This document shows, piece after piece, positions 34,641 through 43,915 of a DNA stretch of 64,000 nt. A model generated the notes under the pieces. The model ran no database searches, was not told the DNA's origin, and saw only the letters and a list, made by a program, of their open reading frames with translations. This DNA comes from CAVZMO01 sp963776195 (GTDB lineage: Bacteria > Nitrospirota > Thermodesulfovibrionia > Thermodesulfovibrionales > SM23-35): NCBI GenBank assembly GCA_963776195.1, contig CAVZMO010000015.1, forward strand, positions 62,001 to 126,000, in the 5' to 3' direction. A program made the translations under genes and the position numbers. How positions within the stretch are numbered: the stretch's first letter is position 1; every line of letters starts with the position of its first letter.

Positions 34641-35780
34641 ATGAGAAATCTTTCCAAGAATTATTATTTTATGAGTCTCAGTATATCAGTTCTTCTTTCG
34701 GTCATATTATTAGCGATGGGGTGCGCAACGGTACCCGAAAAAACTCCGGCGTTGGACCGTGCTCGCGTAGTTTATGAACAAGCCGTGGCTAATCGTGAGG
34801 TAGAGAAAAACGCGCCTGTTGCTATGTATGAAGCTGCGCAGGCATTGAAAAAAGCCGAACAAGCAAAAGACGTTGAGGAAATGAATCATCTTTCCTACAT
34901 TGCGGAGAGAAAAGCCCAGATTGCGATTGCAGAAGCGGAAGAGAAAACTGCCGAAAAGGAAAGAGAAGCGCTCAGTAAAGAAAAGGACAAGATTGTGTTA
35001 CAGGCCCGTGAACTTGAAATAAAAAGGGCGCTCAGTTTAGCCGAGACAAGGGCGGTTGAGGCAGAGCGTGCAAAGAAGGAAACCGAGGTTAAAGCACGGG
35101 AAATCGAAAGGGCTAAAGGAGCAGCCGAGGCTTTGGCACTGCAGGCTGAAAAGGCAAGGAAGGAAGCTGAAGCAAGAGCGCTTGAGATTCAGCAGGCAAA
35201 AGGAGAGGCTGAGGTGAAAGCCTTAGAAGCTGAAAAAGCGAAAAAAGAAGCTGAAGCAAGAGCATTAGAACTTGAGAAAGCGAAAAAAGAAGCCGAGGCT
35301 AAAAGGCTTGAAGCAGAAATGGCACGTACAAAAGCAGAGGAAGCTATAGCCCAGAGAAAGCAACTGGAAAGTGAACTTTCGGAATTGAAAGCCAAGCAAA
35401 CGGAAAAGGGTATCGTTCTCACATTAGGAGATATACTGTTTGAAACCGGAAAGGCCAATTTAATGCCCGGCGCAATGCATTCCATTGATATCCTTGCCGA
35501 TTTTTTGAAGAAATACCCGAAACGGAATGTTTTGATCGAAGGGTTTACCGACAGTACCGGCAGTGAAACTTACAATTTGGGCCTTTCACAGCGGCGCGCG
35601 GATGCCGTACGGGATGCCTTAATAGCAAGGAGTATCATGGCCGAAAGGGTTACGGCAAAGGGTTACGGCGAACGGTTCCCTGTGGCAAGCAACGCGACAT
35701 CGGCGGGAAAACAACAGAATCGCCGTGTTGAAATTATCATTTTGGAAGAAGGAATGAGCGCCGAAAAAATGTTTCGATAA
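34641..35780 (+). CDS. OmpA-family peptidoglycan-associated lipoprotein with DUF4398 and long coiled coil
   Basis: 379 residues from ATG 34641 (GGGGGAAGAGGCC upstream). The lipobox is LLAMGCAT. A DUF4398-like helical segment leads to a long Ala/Glu/Lys coiled coil (about 95-255) with repeats of AEKAKKEAEARALE. The C-terminal OmpA domain (about 262-375) has GDILFETGKANLMP, IEGFTDSTGSETYNLGLSQRRADAV and KGYGERFPVASNAT, whose Asp and Arg bind diaminopimelate in peptidoglycan. It would tether the outer membrane to the wall across a coiled-coil spacer. Confidence 0.9.
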   Translation: MRNLSKNYYFMSLSISVLLSVILLAMGCATVPEKTPALDRARVVYEQAVANREVEKNAPVAMYEAAQALKKAEQAKDVEEMNHLSYIAERKAQIAIAEAEEKTAEKEREALSKEKDKIVLQARELEIKRALSLAETRAVEAERAKKETEVKAREIERAKGAAEALALQAEKARKEAEARALEIQQAKGEAEVKALEAEKAKKEAEARALELEKAKKEAEAKRLEAEMARTKAEEAIAQRKQLESELSELKAKQTEKGIVLTLGDILFETGKANLMPGAMHSIDILADFLKKYPKRNVLIEGFTDSTGSETYNLGLSQRRADAVRDALIARSIMAERVTAKGYGERFPVASNATSAGKQQNRRVEIIILEEGMSAEKMFR

Positions 35781-35806
35781 AATGTATGTCAATAGACTAT
35801 TCATGA

Positions 35807-35830
35807 GCGGGACTATCGGTCCCGCTTTTT
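35807..35830 (+). terminator. Rho-independent terminator after the OmpA-family gene
   Basis: GCGGGAC (35807) pairs with GTCCCGC (35819) over TATCG and is followed by TTTTT. It lies 27 bases after the stop codon. Confidence 0.9.
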
Positions 35831-35991
35831 ATTGCATACTGGATCAATGAACCGTAAGTTCGTATCCTGTCTGTTCGAAATACGGATTACCTAAATGCGC
35901 GCGGCGACCATACATACCTCAGGTACGAAGATTAACGGGGCATGATAACCACGAGGAGAAATATGTAAAACTTTCTCCATTGGTTCCGGTA

Positions 35992-36618
35992 CTACATCAT
36001 GCCCAACAGGTTCAGGCCGTCTTTGATGAATATTACCGAGAATACCAATAATATGAAACCCAGTGTTCTCATGATATAGACGTACGTATTGCTGTTGAGG
36101 AACGATTTATATTTATCAATTATCAGAGCAACCACTATTTTTGAGCCGACTAAAAACAGATAGAATCCCAATATGAAGAAGACAACAGATAATACATTAA
36201 CCTTGTATCCTTTCAGTACGGTCGGAGCGCCTACAGTAATCCAAAAGAGATAAGGGTGCGGACTCAAAAAGTTCGTTATTATCCCTTTTCTGAGAGATTG
36301 TGCCTTAACATTCTTGAGATTTAATTCAATGCCCCTTATGGTGATGTTTTCATATGCCAGATATGCTATAAACAATGCTCCTGAAAGAGATATGATTCCG
36401 AGTATCAGGTTGAAGTTTAATAGCTTTGCCAGAATAAAGACCGATAAAAATACAATAGGGATATCTGTCACAACAGGGGCGCTTGCCACGATTATTCCCT
36501 CTTTTTTATTATGTTTTAAAGTTTCAGAAATGACTAAGGTCAATAACGGTCCTGGTGATATACCCGCTACAGATCCAAAGAGTATTCCCGAGACTAAGAA
36601 CGGTATAGATTCAACCAT
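35992..36618 (-). CDS. LysE-family amino acid exporter
   Basis: 208 residues with six hydrophobic helices. The N-terminal GSVAGISPGPLLTLVISETLKHNKKEGII is the LysE/RhtB signature, and FLSPHPYLFWITVGAP matches the second conserved loop. Such proteins export amino acids or small amines with proton exchange. The substrate cannot be predicted. It is a single gene on the minus strand, divergent from the PP2C gene and separated from the OmpA terminator by about 160 bases. Confidence 0.85.
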   Translation of the reverse strand: MVESIPFLVSGILFGSVAGISPGPLLTLVISETLKHNKKEGIIVASAPVVTDIPIVFLSVFILAKLLNFNLILGIISLSGALFIAYLAYENITIRGIELNLKNVKAQSLRKGIITNFLSPHPYLFWITVGAPTVLKGYKVNVLSVVFFILGFYLFLVGSKIVVALIIDKYKSFLNSNTYVYIMRTLGFILLVFSVIFIKDGLNLLGMM

Positions 36619-36725
36619 GAGAGATTTTAACGTGGTTCAATAGGTAAATTCCATAATGCTTGCCTTTTCCACGAAGACCGCGAGTTGTATAATTTAAATA
36701 TCAAGGTATTTGGGAAAATGGAAAA

Positions 36726-37523
36726 ATGATCGTAAAAGCCTGTTGTATTACAAACACCGGTAAGATAAGAATGAAGAATGAAGACAGTTTATTGCTGAAT
36801 GAACTTCTCATTTCCGAGACCGGTATGGATAAGATTCGATGTCTCAGTTCAGCGGACAAAAAACGGATTTATATTGTAGCCGACGGGATGGGCGGACATG
36901 CGAAGGGAGAAATCGCGAGCAAGACCGTCCTCTCCGTCTTCAAAGAGGGATACAAAGAGGCGGAATCCATTGATGACATTAAGGAGACAATACTATCTTC
37001 GAAGAGGCGTCTGAACGGACTCGTCGAGGCGGACAAATCCAGATACGGCATGGGAACGACAGTAACGGGAATTCTCATGATAAAAGGAAAGGGGATTATT
37101 TTCAACTGTGGTGACAGCAGGGTATACGGGATAAAGGATGGATTTCTAGAAAAACTCACATGGGACCATTCAATAGTCCAGGCGCTTGTTGACGGCGGAA
37201 TAATTACCGAAGATGAAATGAGGAGGCACCCGCAAAAACACCTGATGACATCGTCCGTTATGGGCGACCTGAGGTCCGAGCTGCCGGAAGTGTTTTTCAG
37301 GGAGATAGACATCAGAGATGGCGATAAATTTCTTCTTTGCAGTGATGGTCTCTGGGAAAGTGTGGATACCCGAGGAATAAGAGAATGTTACGCGCAAGGA
37401 AACCTGAAGGAGGCTGTGCAGTGCCTTTTCGAAAAAACGATGGCATACGGGGCTCCGGACAATGTGACGATCATAGGGCTTGAGATCAAAGACGGTTGCC
37501 CCGAAATGCAATTAAAAAAATAA
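36726..37523 (+). CDS. PP2C-type Ser/Thr protein phosphatase
   Basis: 265 residues. Motifs in order: TNTGKIRMKNEDSLL, IYIVADGMGGHAKGEIAS (metal-binding Asp and Gly), GTTVTGILM, NCGDSRVYGI, TWDHSIVQALVDGG, and LLCSDGLWESV with APDNVTIIGLEI (second metal site). All metal-binding aspartates are present, so it should be active. It would remove phosphate from Ser/Thr kinases or their targets. No kinase is adjacent; the nearest kinase-like protein (22117) is degenerate. It is convergent with a TPR gene. Confidence 0.9.
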   Translation: MIVKACCITNTGKIRMKNEDSLLLNELLISETGMDKIRCLSSADKKRIYIVADGMGGHAKGEIASKTVLSVFKEGYKEAESIDDIKETILSSKRRLNGLVEADKSRYGMGTTVTGILMIKGKGIIFNCGDSRVYGIKDGFLEKLTWDHSIVQALVDGGIITEDEMRRHPQKHLMTSSVMGDLRSELPEVFFREIDIRDGDKFLLCSDGLWESVDTRGIRECYAQGNLKEAVQCLFEKTMAYGAPDNVTIIGLEIKDGCPEMQLKK

Positions 37524-37546
37524 TGAGGCAGGCATGTGTGCCTGTC
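37513..37546 (-). terminator. Leftward terminator of the TPR gene in the convergent gap
   Basis: GGCAGGCA (37527) pairs with TGCCTGTC (37539), including one G-U, around TGTG. Read leftward, the stem is followed by ATTATTTTTTT at 37513-37523, overlapping the 3' end of the phosphatase gene. Confidence 0.55.
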
Positions 37547-37610
37547 ATCAAATACATTTCGCGGTAAAAAAGAGTCGGTGCCGGACGACGACATTGAGAC
37601 AACTTTTATT

Positions 37611-38171
37611 CTATTCTTGTCTAAGCCATTTTTTGAGGGCGTCCATTTCTTTTTCACCCAATTCCATGGTGGGAGTTTTTGACTCTCCCGATATTTGCGC
37701 CATGACCTTCCACATTTCGGTCCTAATGATACCGTAGGAATCAGAAAAGCGCTGGAGACCCTCCTCCATCTGCGGGATAACAACCAGCATATCTTTAGAT
37801 GCTTCATCATATCTGCCCAGCCGTGCAAAGGAAACCGCCCGTGAGAACTTGGCCATCGCATAATCAGTTTTGAGATTCAGAGCGCCGGTGAAATCTTCAA
37901 TCGCCTTCTCAAATTCTCCTCTCATCATATATGCCATACCCCGGTAAAAATAAGCCCTGAAACTTTGATTATTAGCATTGATGGCATTATTAAAATCTTC
38001 AAGGGCCTTATCGACTTCCCCTGTTTTCACATAGACAACACCTCGGCTTAAATGAGAGACGTAGGGGTCGGCGCCGGCTTCTATGGCTTTCGTGTAAGCT
38101 TCGATGCTTTCCTTGTCTTTCTCTTCAACGAAGAGCAGCTGTGCCGCTCTTAACATCTCCTGAGGTTCCAT
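37611..38171 (-). CDS. TPR-repeat protein
   Basis: 186 residues with a GGAGGCTTATC ribosome site. Residues about 5-140 hold four 34-residue TPRs (SRGVVYVKTGEVDKALEDFNNAINANNQ, YRGMAYMMRGEFEKAIEDFTGAL). The C-terminal 45 residues are helical and charged. No signal peptide, so it is a cytoplasmic scaffold. It converges on the phosphatase gene. Partner unknown. Confidence 0.83.
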   Translation of the reverse strand: MEPQEMLRAAQLLFVEEKDKESIEAYTKAIEAGADPYVSHLSRGVVYVKTGEVDKALEDFNNAINANNQSFRAYFYRGMAYMMRGEFEKAIEDFTGALNLKTDYAMAKFSRAVSFARLGRYDEASKDMLVVIPQMEEGLQRFSDSYGIIRTEMWKVMAQISGESKTPTMELGEKEMDALKKWLRQE

Positions 38172-38394
38172 GATAAGCCTCCTTTTAACGGTAAAATATA
38201 TCCATAACTATAGCCCATTTTCAAAAAACAAGAAAGAGATTTTGTGTCTCTTGCCGTGGAAGAGACCCTCTTCAGGTCCATTGACTGCATCATCTCATGG
38301 AGTCTACGTGATATACTAAGACAGATGACATGTTCGCCGGGAGCGGGAGGATCGAACTATCCTGGAACCGTTGATCAGCAGGAGAATGGTATAA

Positions 38395-38610
38395 ATGGAT
38401 ATTGATTTTTTGATAGAGAAGAGAGCACATTGTCTCCATCTTGAAAAGAGGGTTGTTCAAAGGATAAGCAGGGGTAATCCGTTGGACAAAAGACCCGATC
38501 TTGTTCTCTGGTTATGTCATTTCCCCCTGCCTTCTTTATCGGGAATGCAGTGCGCGGTCATCGTTAAAGGGACCCAATGCCCGCACAAAGGCCCATATAG
38601 CTGCAACTAA
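38395..38610 (+). CDS. Small hypothetical protein, 71 residues
   Basis: An ATG frame (MDIDFLIEKRAHCLHLEKRV) with AGGAGAATGGTATAA before it. It has three or four Cys and a Pro-rich end, and no recognised motif. It lies alone between the TPR gene and a large inverted repeat. The start region is plausible, but codon usage at the end (CHFPLPSLSGMQC) is not persuasive. Confidence 0.4.
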   Translation: MDIDFLIEKRAHCLHLEKRVVQRISRGNPLDKRPDLVLWLCHFPLPSLSGMQCAVIVKGTQCPHKGPYSCN

Positions 38611-38651
38611 TCCCAAAAACTATTAACGCCCGATGCATTTAAAAAATAATG

Positions 38652-38804
38652 TGGCTGGTATATATGCAGAAAAAGCTTTACCATCGCCGCCATTGTAACA
38701 CAAATGCCCATAGGATATGCCTTCACTTTATTGTTAATGCCCGACTGATTCCAGTTAAAGCGAAATCGCGGTTCGTAAAGGTTTTTCTGCATGTATACCA
38801 GCCA
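38652..38804. repeat. Large imperfect inverted repeat (30-bp arms) just past pgi
   Basis: Arms at 38652-38681 and 38775-38804 match as reverse complements at 28 of 30 positions (TGGCTGGTATATATGCAGAA on the left). The 93-base interior has TTAATGCCCGA, recurring near the left outside as TTAACGCCCGA. No ORF is convincing. The right arm ends 13 bases after the pgi stop codon. It may be a small non-autonomous element or the 3' structure of the pgi message. Confidence 0.65.
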
Positions 38805-38816
38805 TCAACCATCGGG

Positions 38817-40157
38817 TCAAACTCTCCATTTTCCCCGTTTTTTCCGGTGTTCTTCCACCTCTTTCTTCTTCTGCTCAAAACCTTTCTTCCCCATCATGCC
38901 GTAGGTGAGGTTCTTTCCCTCTTCAACCCCCGGCTGATTGAACGGGTTTATTCCCAGGAGAAATCCGGTCATTGCCGTTGCCGTTTCAAGGAAATAAAAT
39001 AACTGTCCCAAATGATATGCGTCGATTTGAGGGATTACGATTGTCATGTTCGGCCTGCCGGCCTTTGCCAGGGCAAGTTCCGTAGCTTCTTCTTCGGCGC
39101 TCATAAGCTCAGCCAATGTATGGCCCGAGAGATAACTGAGTCCTTCGATATTCTTAAATACACCGGGTATTTTTAAGTCAGTCCCGTGGTCATTAACCCT
39201 GATGAATGTAATTGCCTTATCCTGAGGTCCCTGGATCCATAGTTGTAACTGTGAGTGCTGATCGGTCGTGCCCAGAGAAGGATAGGGTGTAAGACCGGTA
39301 TTATCTTTTCCGAGACTCTCCGCCCAGAGCTGGCAGAACCATTCGGAGAGCGGTTTCAGACTGTCCGCATAGGGGACCATCACGTCGATCGTCCTCTGTT
39401 TTTCTTCGACCATCAAGCAGAGCAACGTTCCGAAGAGATACGCAGGGTTTTTCACGAGGTCAGGATAAGAGCACCTCTTTTGGATGTCCTTTGCCCCCTT
39501 CAGCAGATCATCCGAGTCAATGCCGATAACCTCTGCAAGCAATAGTCCTACGGAACTCAATACAGAATATCTGCCGCCCACGCCTGGCGGGACAGGAAAG
39601 GACATCAATCCGTTTTCCTGAACAATCCTCCTGAGATTTCCTTTTTCAGGGTCTGTGGTGATTATGAACCTTTTTGACGCCTCTTTTCCAAGTACCCTTT
39701 TCATCCTGTCCCACAAAATCATAAAGGCTGCAGCGGTTTCAGCGGTGCTGCCGGACTTCGATACGGCATTCACGGAGGTCTTTCTTAAATCGACAAGAGA
39801 AAGGATGTGTTTCAACGTCCGGGGGTCTACGTTATCATAGATAAATACCCGAGGTTTTTCCCTTAGATTATGGAAAGGACTCATGGACTCCAGTATCGCC
39901 CTTGGTCCGAGAGCGGAACCGCCGATACCGAGCAATAAAAAATTTTCCGAAGTTTTTCTGATAAGCCGTCCAACTTTTTTGATCTCCGACGTGTCCTGAT
40001 CGATGAGATCCATGAAAGCGAGTTCGGGCCGGCCCCTTTTCCCTATCTGCGCGTGTGCCTCTCGTACTCTGCTGCTGAAGTTTTTTATCGAATCTTCTGA
40101 AAGGCCATTGACACCGATCACCTTTTCCATCATGTTCGAAAAATTGAGTTCTAACAT
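38817..40157 (-). CDS. pgi: Glucose-6-phosphate isomerase
   Basis: 446 residues, the shorter Bacillus/Thermotoga-type length; GGGGGAG precedes the ATG. SIS domains are clear: LLLGIGGSALGPRAI, VNAVSKSGSTAETAA (sugar-phosphate loop) and the PGI signature VGGRYSVLSSVGLLLAEV. It interconverts glucose- and fructose-6-phosphate. The leftward order is hemL, atpZ, atpI, pgi with short gaps, so it may be the last gene of that transcript. Its end runs into the large inverted repeat. Confidence 0.93.
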   Translation of the reverse strand: MLELNFSNMMEKVIGVNGLSEDSIKNFSSRVREAHAQIGKRGRPELAFMDLIDQDTSEIKKVGRLIRKTSENFLLLGIGGSALGPRAILESMSPFHNLREKPRVFIYDNVDPRTLKHILSLVDLRKTSVNAVSKSGSTAETAAAFMILWDRMKRVLGKEASKRFIITTDPEKGNLRRIVQENGLMSFPVPPGVGGRYSVLSSVGLLLAEVIGIDSDDLLKGAKDIQKRCSYPDLVKNPAYLFGTLLCLMVEEKQRTIDVMVPYADSLKPLSEWFCQLWAESLGKDNTGLTPYPSLGTTDQHSQLQLWIQGPQDKAITFIRVNDHGTDLKIPGVFKNIEGLSYLSGHTLAELMSAEEEATELALAKAGRPNMTIVIPQIDAYHLGQLFYFLETATAMTGFLLGINPFNQPGVEEGKNLTYGMMGKKGFEQKKKEVEEHRKKRGKWRV

Positions 40158-40227
40158 TTCTCCCCCTGTAAAAATTCAGCATGACCTACCAATAATTGTA
40201 GTTTATTTGTTCGGAGGGTTCAAATTG

Positions 40228-40632
40228 CTAACTTACTTTGCAGCCTGTGCTCTTGTCCGAAGATTCCTTGACCGCCCGCAGTCCTTCTTTTATTATCAGA
40301 GCAAAAACAATGGTGAGTCCTATGAGAATACCGAAAAAATTAATCAGTTTGAGTATTGCAAGGACGATAAGGATAAGGGAGAGGATGAAAAATCTGACCA
40401 TACTCCAAAAAATAAGTTTTCCGCTTGGTCTTTGCAATGTCGCAAAATCCTTAAGCCCCCATGCGAGACCTTTGAAGTTGGCCAACCCGAGGAGCCCACC
40501 TATGAGAACACTGTGAGGTAGCTTTCTCCAGTCCGCCACTGATGTAAGAGCTGCAGTTGCCGTTGTGACAGTTGCTGCGATTATGAGGAAGATAAACGCC
40601 TGTTTATGAAGTCTTTTTATTAGATTGATCAT
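40228..40632 (-). CDS. atpI: ATP synthase subunit I (AtpI-like)
   Basis: 134 residues with four hydrophobic helices (about 12-32, 40-58, 72-96 and 100-118). The LIGGLLGLANFKGLAWGLKDF segment and the arrangement match ATP-synthase I chains, which help assemble the c-ring. Its start overlaps the end of the AtpZ gene by about 29 bases. No other F0F1 subunits follow; pgi comes next. The assignment is moderate because the family diverges strongly. Confidence 0.7.
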   Translation of the reverse strand: MINLIKRLHKQAFIFLIIAATVTTATAALTSVADWRKLPHSVLIGGLLGLANFKGLAWGLKDFATLQRPSGKLIFWSMVRFFILSLILIVLAILKLINFFGILIGLTIVFALIIKEGLRAVKESSDKSTGCKVS

Positions 40633-40852
40633 CTGATTTTTTCGCCAGCTTCATAAGATCTATGAAGCCCGCTATAATGCCGAATATCGTAAAAATAAAA
40701 AGAAGCCATGGCGATGTATGGACATGGAACCACCTATCCATTGCATAATCGAGCCCGTATCCCATAAAGCCCCCGATAACAGTAGAGATAACAAGATTAA
40801 GACCGACGGTGCTCGCTTCGAGAAGCTGTCTGAAAATTGATTTTTCCGCCAT
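40604..40852 (-). CDS. AtpZ/AtpI-like F0F1-ATPase accessory membrane protein
   Basis: 82 residues with two helices (about 15-35 and 48-68). The family pattern is GLNLVISTVIGGFMGYGLDYAMDRW and LLFIFTIFGIIAGFIDLMKLAKK. AtpZ and AtpI form a divalent-cation or c-ring-assembly module and normally head the atp operon. Here the pair is preceded by hemL and followed by pgi. The N-terminus MAEKSIFRQLLEAS is typical. Confidence 0.82.
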   Translation of the reverse strand: MAEKSIFRQLLEASTVGLNLVISTVIGGFMGYGLDYAMDRWFHVHTSPWLLFIFTIFGIIAGFIDLMKLAKKSDDQSNKKTS

Positions 40853-40897
40853 AGTTTTTCCTTGAGTAGTTAAATTGTAGCACAGAACGGCGACGGG

Positions 40898-42184
40898 TTA
40901 TTGCATTTCTATAAAGGACTCGTAGGCCGCTTTCACAGTTTTCTCTATATCGTTTGCTGTATGGGCGAGGGATGTGAATCCGGCCTCAAACTGTGAAGGA
41001 GCAAGGTTTACGCCCCGTTTCAGCATAGCTGAAAAGAATCTTGAGAATTTTGCCGTATCCGCTGTCTTTGCAGTTTTATAGTCAACTACATTTCTATCGG
41101 TAAAGTAGCTGCAGAACATTGTACCTGCACGGTAGAATTTCGTCTTCACACCCGCTCTATGCGCAGCATCGATAAGTCCTTTTTCCAACAGTGATGCCGT
41201 ATTTTCGAGTTTGTTGTAAGTACCGCCTTTGAAGAGTATCTTCAGTGTCTCTATCCCTGCCGTCATCGCGAGAGGATTTCCCGATAGGGTTCCAGCCTGA
41301 TAAACAGGCCCTTCCGGTGATACCATTGACATAATCTCCCTTCTCCCGCCGTACGCACCGACCGGGAGGCCGCCGCCGATGACCTTTCCCAGACATGTCA
41401 TGTCAGGTGTGATGCCGTAATGTGCTTGTGCGCCACCCAAGGCGACCCTGAATCCTGTCATCACCTCATCGAATATGAGTACGATATTGCTGTCCTTCGT
41501 CAGCTTTCTCAAGGTCTCTAAAAATCCGGGGTTTGGCAGAACGCAGCCGATGTTCCCGACAACGGGCTCGATTATGACACAGGCGATTGATTTCCACTCA
41601 TTCCTGATTACCGTTCGTAATGCCGCTGCATCATTGAAGGGAATCGTTATGGTATTTCTTGCGCAGGACTTCGGTACGCCCGGACTGTCCGGAACCCCAA
41701 AGGTGGTTGCGCCCGAACCGGCCTTTACCAGGAGACCGTCGGCATGGCCGTGATAGCAGCCCTCGAACTTGACGAGCTTATCCCTCCCCGTAAATCCCCG
41801 TGCAGCCCGAATTGCGCTCATAGTCGCCTCTGTACCGGAGTTTACCATCCTCACCTTATCCATAGACGGATAGGCTTTCAGCACAAGTTCTGCGAGCTCG
41901 ATTTCGAGCGGGGTGGGCGCTCCGTAACTGGTACCCTTCTCGATAACTTTCTTGAGGGCATTTACAACCTTTGGATGGGCATGGCCGAGAATCAGCGGCC
42001 CCCAGGAAAGGACGTAATCAATGTAGGCATTACCGTCGACATCGTAAATCTTCGACCCCTTCGCCCTCTCGATAAATATCGGCTTTCCGCCGACCGCGCT
42101 GAACGCACGGACCGGGCTGTTTACTCCTCCGGGAATGAGTTCACACGCCTTTTTGAATAACTTATGCGATTTTTTCCATTCCAT
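40898..42184 (-). CDS. hemL: Glutamate-1-semialdehyde 2,1-aminomutase
   Basis: 428 residues, the usual length. GGVNSPVRAFSAVGGKPIF near the start, VNSGTEATMSAIRAARGFTG for PLP phosphate binding, IFDEVMTGFRVALGGAQ, and the PLP lysine in CLGKVIGGGLPVGAYGGR are all present. It makes 5-aminolevulinate for haem and cobalamin from glutamate semialdehyde in the C5 pathway. It is the first gene of a leftward group with atpZ, atpI and pgi. No other haem genes are adjacent. Confidence 0.95.
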   Translation of the reverse strand: MEWKKSHKLFKKACELIPGGVNSPVRAFSAVGGKPIFIERAKGSKIYDVDGNAYIDYVLSWGPLILGHAHPKVVNALKKVIEKGTSYGAPTPLEIELAELVLKAYPSMDKVRMVNSGTEATMSAIRAARGFTGRDKLVKFEGCYHGHADGLLVKAGSGATTFGVPDSPGVPKSCARNTITIPFNDAAALRTVIRNEWKSIACVIIEPVVGNIGCVLPNPGFLETLRKLTKDSNIVLIFDEVMTGFRVALGGAQAHYGITPDMTCLGKVIGGGLPVGAYGGRREIMSMVSPEGPVYQAGTLSGNPLAMTAGIETLKILFKGGTYNKLENTASLLEKGLIDAAHRAGVKTKFYRAGTMFCSYFTDRNVVDYKTAKTADTAKFSRFFSAMLKRGVNLAPSQFEAGFTSLAHTANDIEKTVKAAYESFIEMQ

Positions 42185-42289
42185 AAAAGACCCTCCAAAG
42201 TTCTGTTAATCTATCATAAAAAATATTTATGTGTCAAAAGGATGCGTCTTATGGAATACGAATACTCCGTCGTCACTGAAGCAATTGCT

Positions 42290-42326
42290 GTTTTTTAAAA
42301 AAAAGAGGGGGAGCGACTCCCCCTCT
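42290..42326 (-). terminator. Leftward terminator after the FadL-type gene
   Basis: AGAGGGGGAG (42304) pairs perfectly with CTCCCCCTCT (42317) around CGA. Read leftward, an eight-base T-run follows. It lies about 29 bases past the stop of the FadL-type gene. Confidence 0.9.
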
Positions 42327-42354
42327 GGTCCAGCATCACAAAACATACGGTATC

Positions 42355-43611
42355 TTAGAATTTCCAGCTATAACCGACCGATGCTTCCCACTGGTTCATC
42401 TTCAGTTTTATCTTCTGTTGTCCTGAGGCTTCCAGCGGATTAGTGCCTTCGACAGAGTGTGAGAATGCGTGCATCAATGCGAAATCTATACCCTGATTGT
42501 TGCCTACTTTTCTGGTAAAACCGATTGTCGCATGCGTTTGAATAGCGGCAGGGGCGAGGATGTTGAAGAGCACTTCACTGTCCGGAATAGGCTGTTCTCC
42601 GTATGAGAAGCCTGCCCGCCAGGTCCAAACATCGCTGCTCTCCCACTGGACGCCTGCCTTGAAGATGGTCATATCATCCCAGCCAAACCCGGCGCCGTTA
42701 TTATCACCAAGCCTGCTATTCATTAAGTTGGGCAGCAGCGGGTTGTTGATCGCATTTATGTCGCTGTAATAAATCTTCTGTACATCGGCTGCAAACGTCA
42801 AAGAAGGCGTCGCCTTGAATGCAAGGCCGACCGTCCAGTTCTGGGGAATGTCAAAATCCCCATGTTCAGCAAACAATCCCTTATAATCATCAAATTTGCT
42901 CATAAATATTTTTGTCTGATAGGAAGCCCCGAGGAAAAAATTTGGTAGAACCTCGCCGAGATAACCGATCCTGGCCCCGTAACCGTAAGAACTATCATGG
43001 TCGTTGTTGGTGAGATTGGATGGATCACTGGAAAAACCGCCGAAACCACGTAACCCCTTGGCCTCAAAACTCTGATACGCCAAGATGGCGCTTATACCGA
43101 CGGCATGTTTAGGATGAAGCTTAATGGCATAAGTCGGAGCTATAAACAATTGCATTAAGTCCACACCGGTCAGACTCGAACTCGGATCGCCGAATGTTCT
43201 TTTGGCATAATCCGTATTCATTCCGCCATTTCCGAATATCGATATGCCAAGGGAATTGTTTTCGTTCAACATCTTGTTGGCGCCGAATGAAGGAATCAGG
43301 AACCACCTTGAGTCACTTTCCACCGTCCCTGGCTCTAAACCAAATCCCCCAGCCGGTGTACCCTTAACTGAATATTCTCTATTTGGGTTAAAGACACTAA
43401 GTCCCAAATCGATACGGGTGCCTACGAATACCATTCCCGCCGGGTTCATCGAGGCCGCCAGGGAATCCAACGGAAGTGCAACCCCGGCCCCTGCCAGTCC
43501 CTGATTCTTAATGCTGTAGCCGTGCTGGAAGTAGCCGTTTGTTGCTGATGATACACTGATCAACGACAGTAAAAAAAGCACAACCATTCCCGCCATAAAC
43601 AATCTTTTCAT
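42355..43611 (-). CDS. Outer membrane transporter of the OmpP1/FadL/TodX family
   Basis: 418 residues with a signal peptide (LFLLSLISVSSATNG). The mature N-terminus has the FadL hatch pattern NGYFQHGYSIKNQGLAGAGVALP with a following ASMNPAGMVF, the conserved NPA box. Alternating beta strands run to the C-terminal ASVGYSWKF, with the terminal Phe. FadL-type channels pass hydrophobic compounds (long-chain fatty acids or aromatics) by lateral diffusion. The ligand is unknown. It is a single-gene unit with its own terminator. The 304 bases upstream hold no gene. Confidence 0.9.
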   Translation of the reverse strand: MKRLFMAGMVVLFLLSLISVSSATNGYFQHGYSIKNQGLAGAGVALPLDSLAASMNPAGMVFVGTRIDLGLSVFNPNREYSVKGTPAGGFGLEPGTVESDSRWFLIPSFGANKMLNENNSLGISIFGNGGMNTDYAKRTFGDPSSSLTGVDLMQLFIAPTYAIKLHPKHAVGISAILAYQSFEAKGLRGFGGFSSDPSNLTNNDHDSSYGYGARIGYLGEVLPNFFLGASYQTKIFMSKFDDYKGLFAEHGDFDIPQNWTVGLAFKATPSLTFAADVQKIYYSDINAINNPLLPNLMNSRLGDNNGAGFGWDDMTIFKAGVQWESSDVWTWRAGFSYGEQPIPDSEVLFNILAPAAIQTHATIGFTRKVGNNQGIDFALMHAFSHSVEGTNPLEASGQQKIKLKMNQWEASVGYSWKF

Positions 43612-43915
43612 TACTAAAACCCTCCTTTCATTAATTGTTCCCCTTCAATGAACCGCTTGCAACAGATTTTACCCTTAACAAGACGGACAAGGCTCCGCAT
43701 TTACGACTCATAAATTTTTCATCAGAGTCTGTTCATAAATTCGGATTTTTTATCATTTCTGTGACCGCAGAATGACAAAAAGGCAAAAACTCTAATTATA
43801 AATGTACTAGCTTTTAACAGAAGGGTCAAGGGTTTCATTCGGTTTATTTTGGTTGTGTTTATTTTAGGTTGTGTCTTATGCTATAAAAGTAAAAATTAAT
43901 TCTTAGGAGGATTTC

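Noticed and set aside
35189..35485. Ser/Ala-rich leftward ORF inside the OmpA-family gene
   Set aside because: It is the antisense shadow of the Ala/Glu/Lys coiled coil.
38669..38725. TGTAACA at about 38694 as a further Pho box
   Set aside because: No second unit at 11-bp spacing and no promoter or gene start follows; it lies inside the large inverted repeat.
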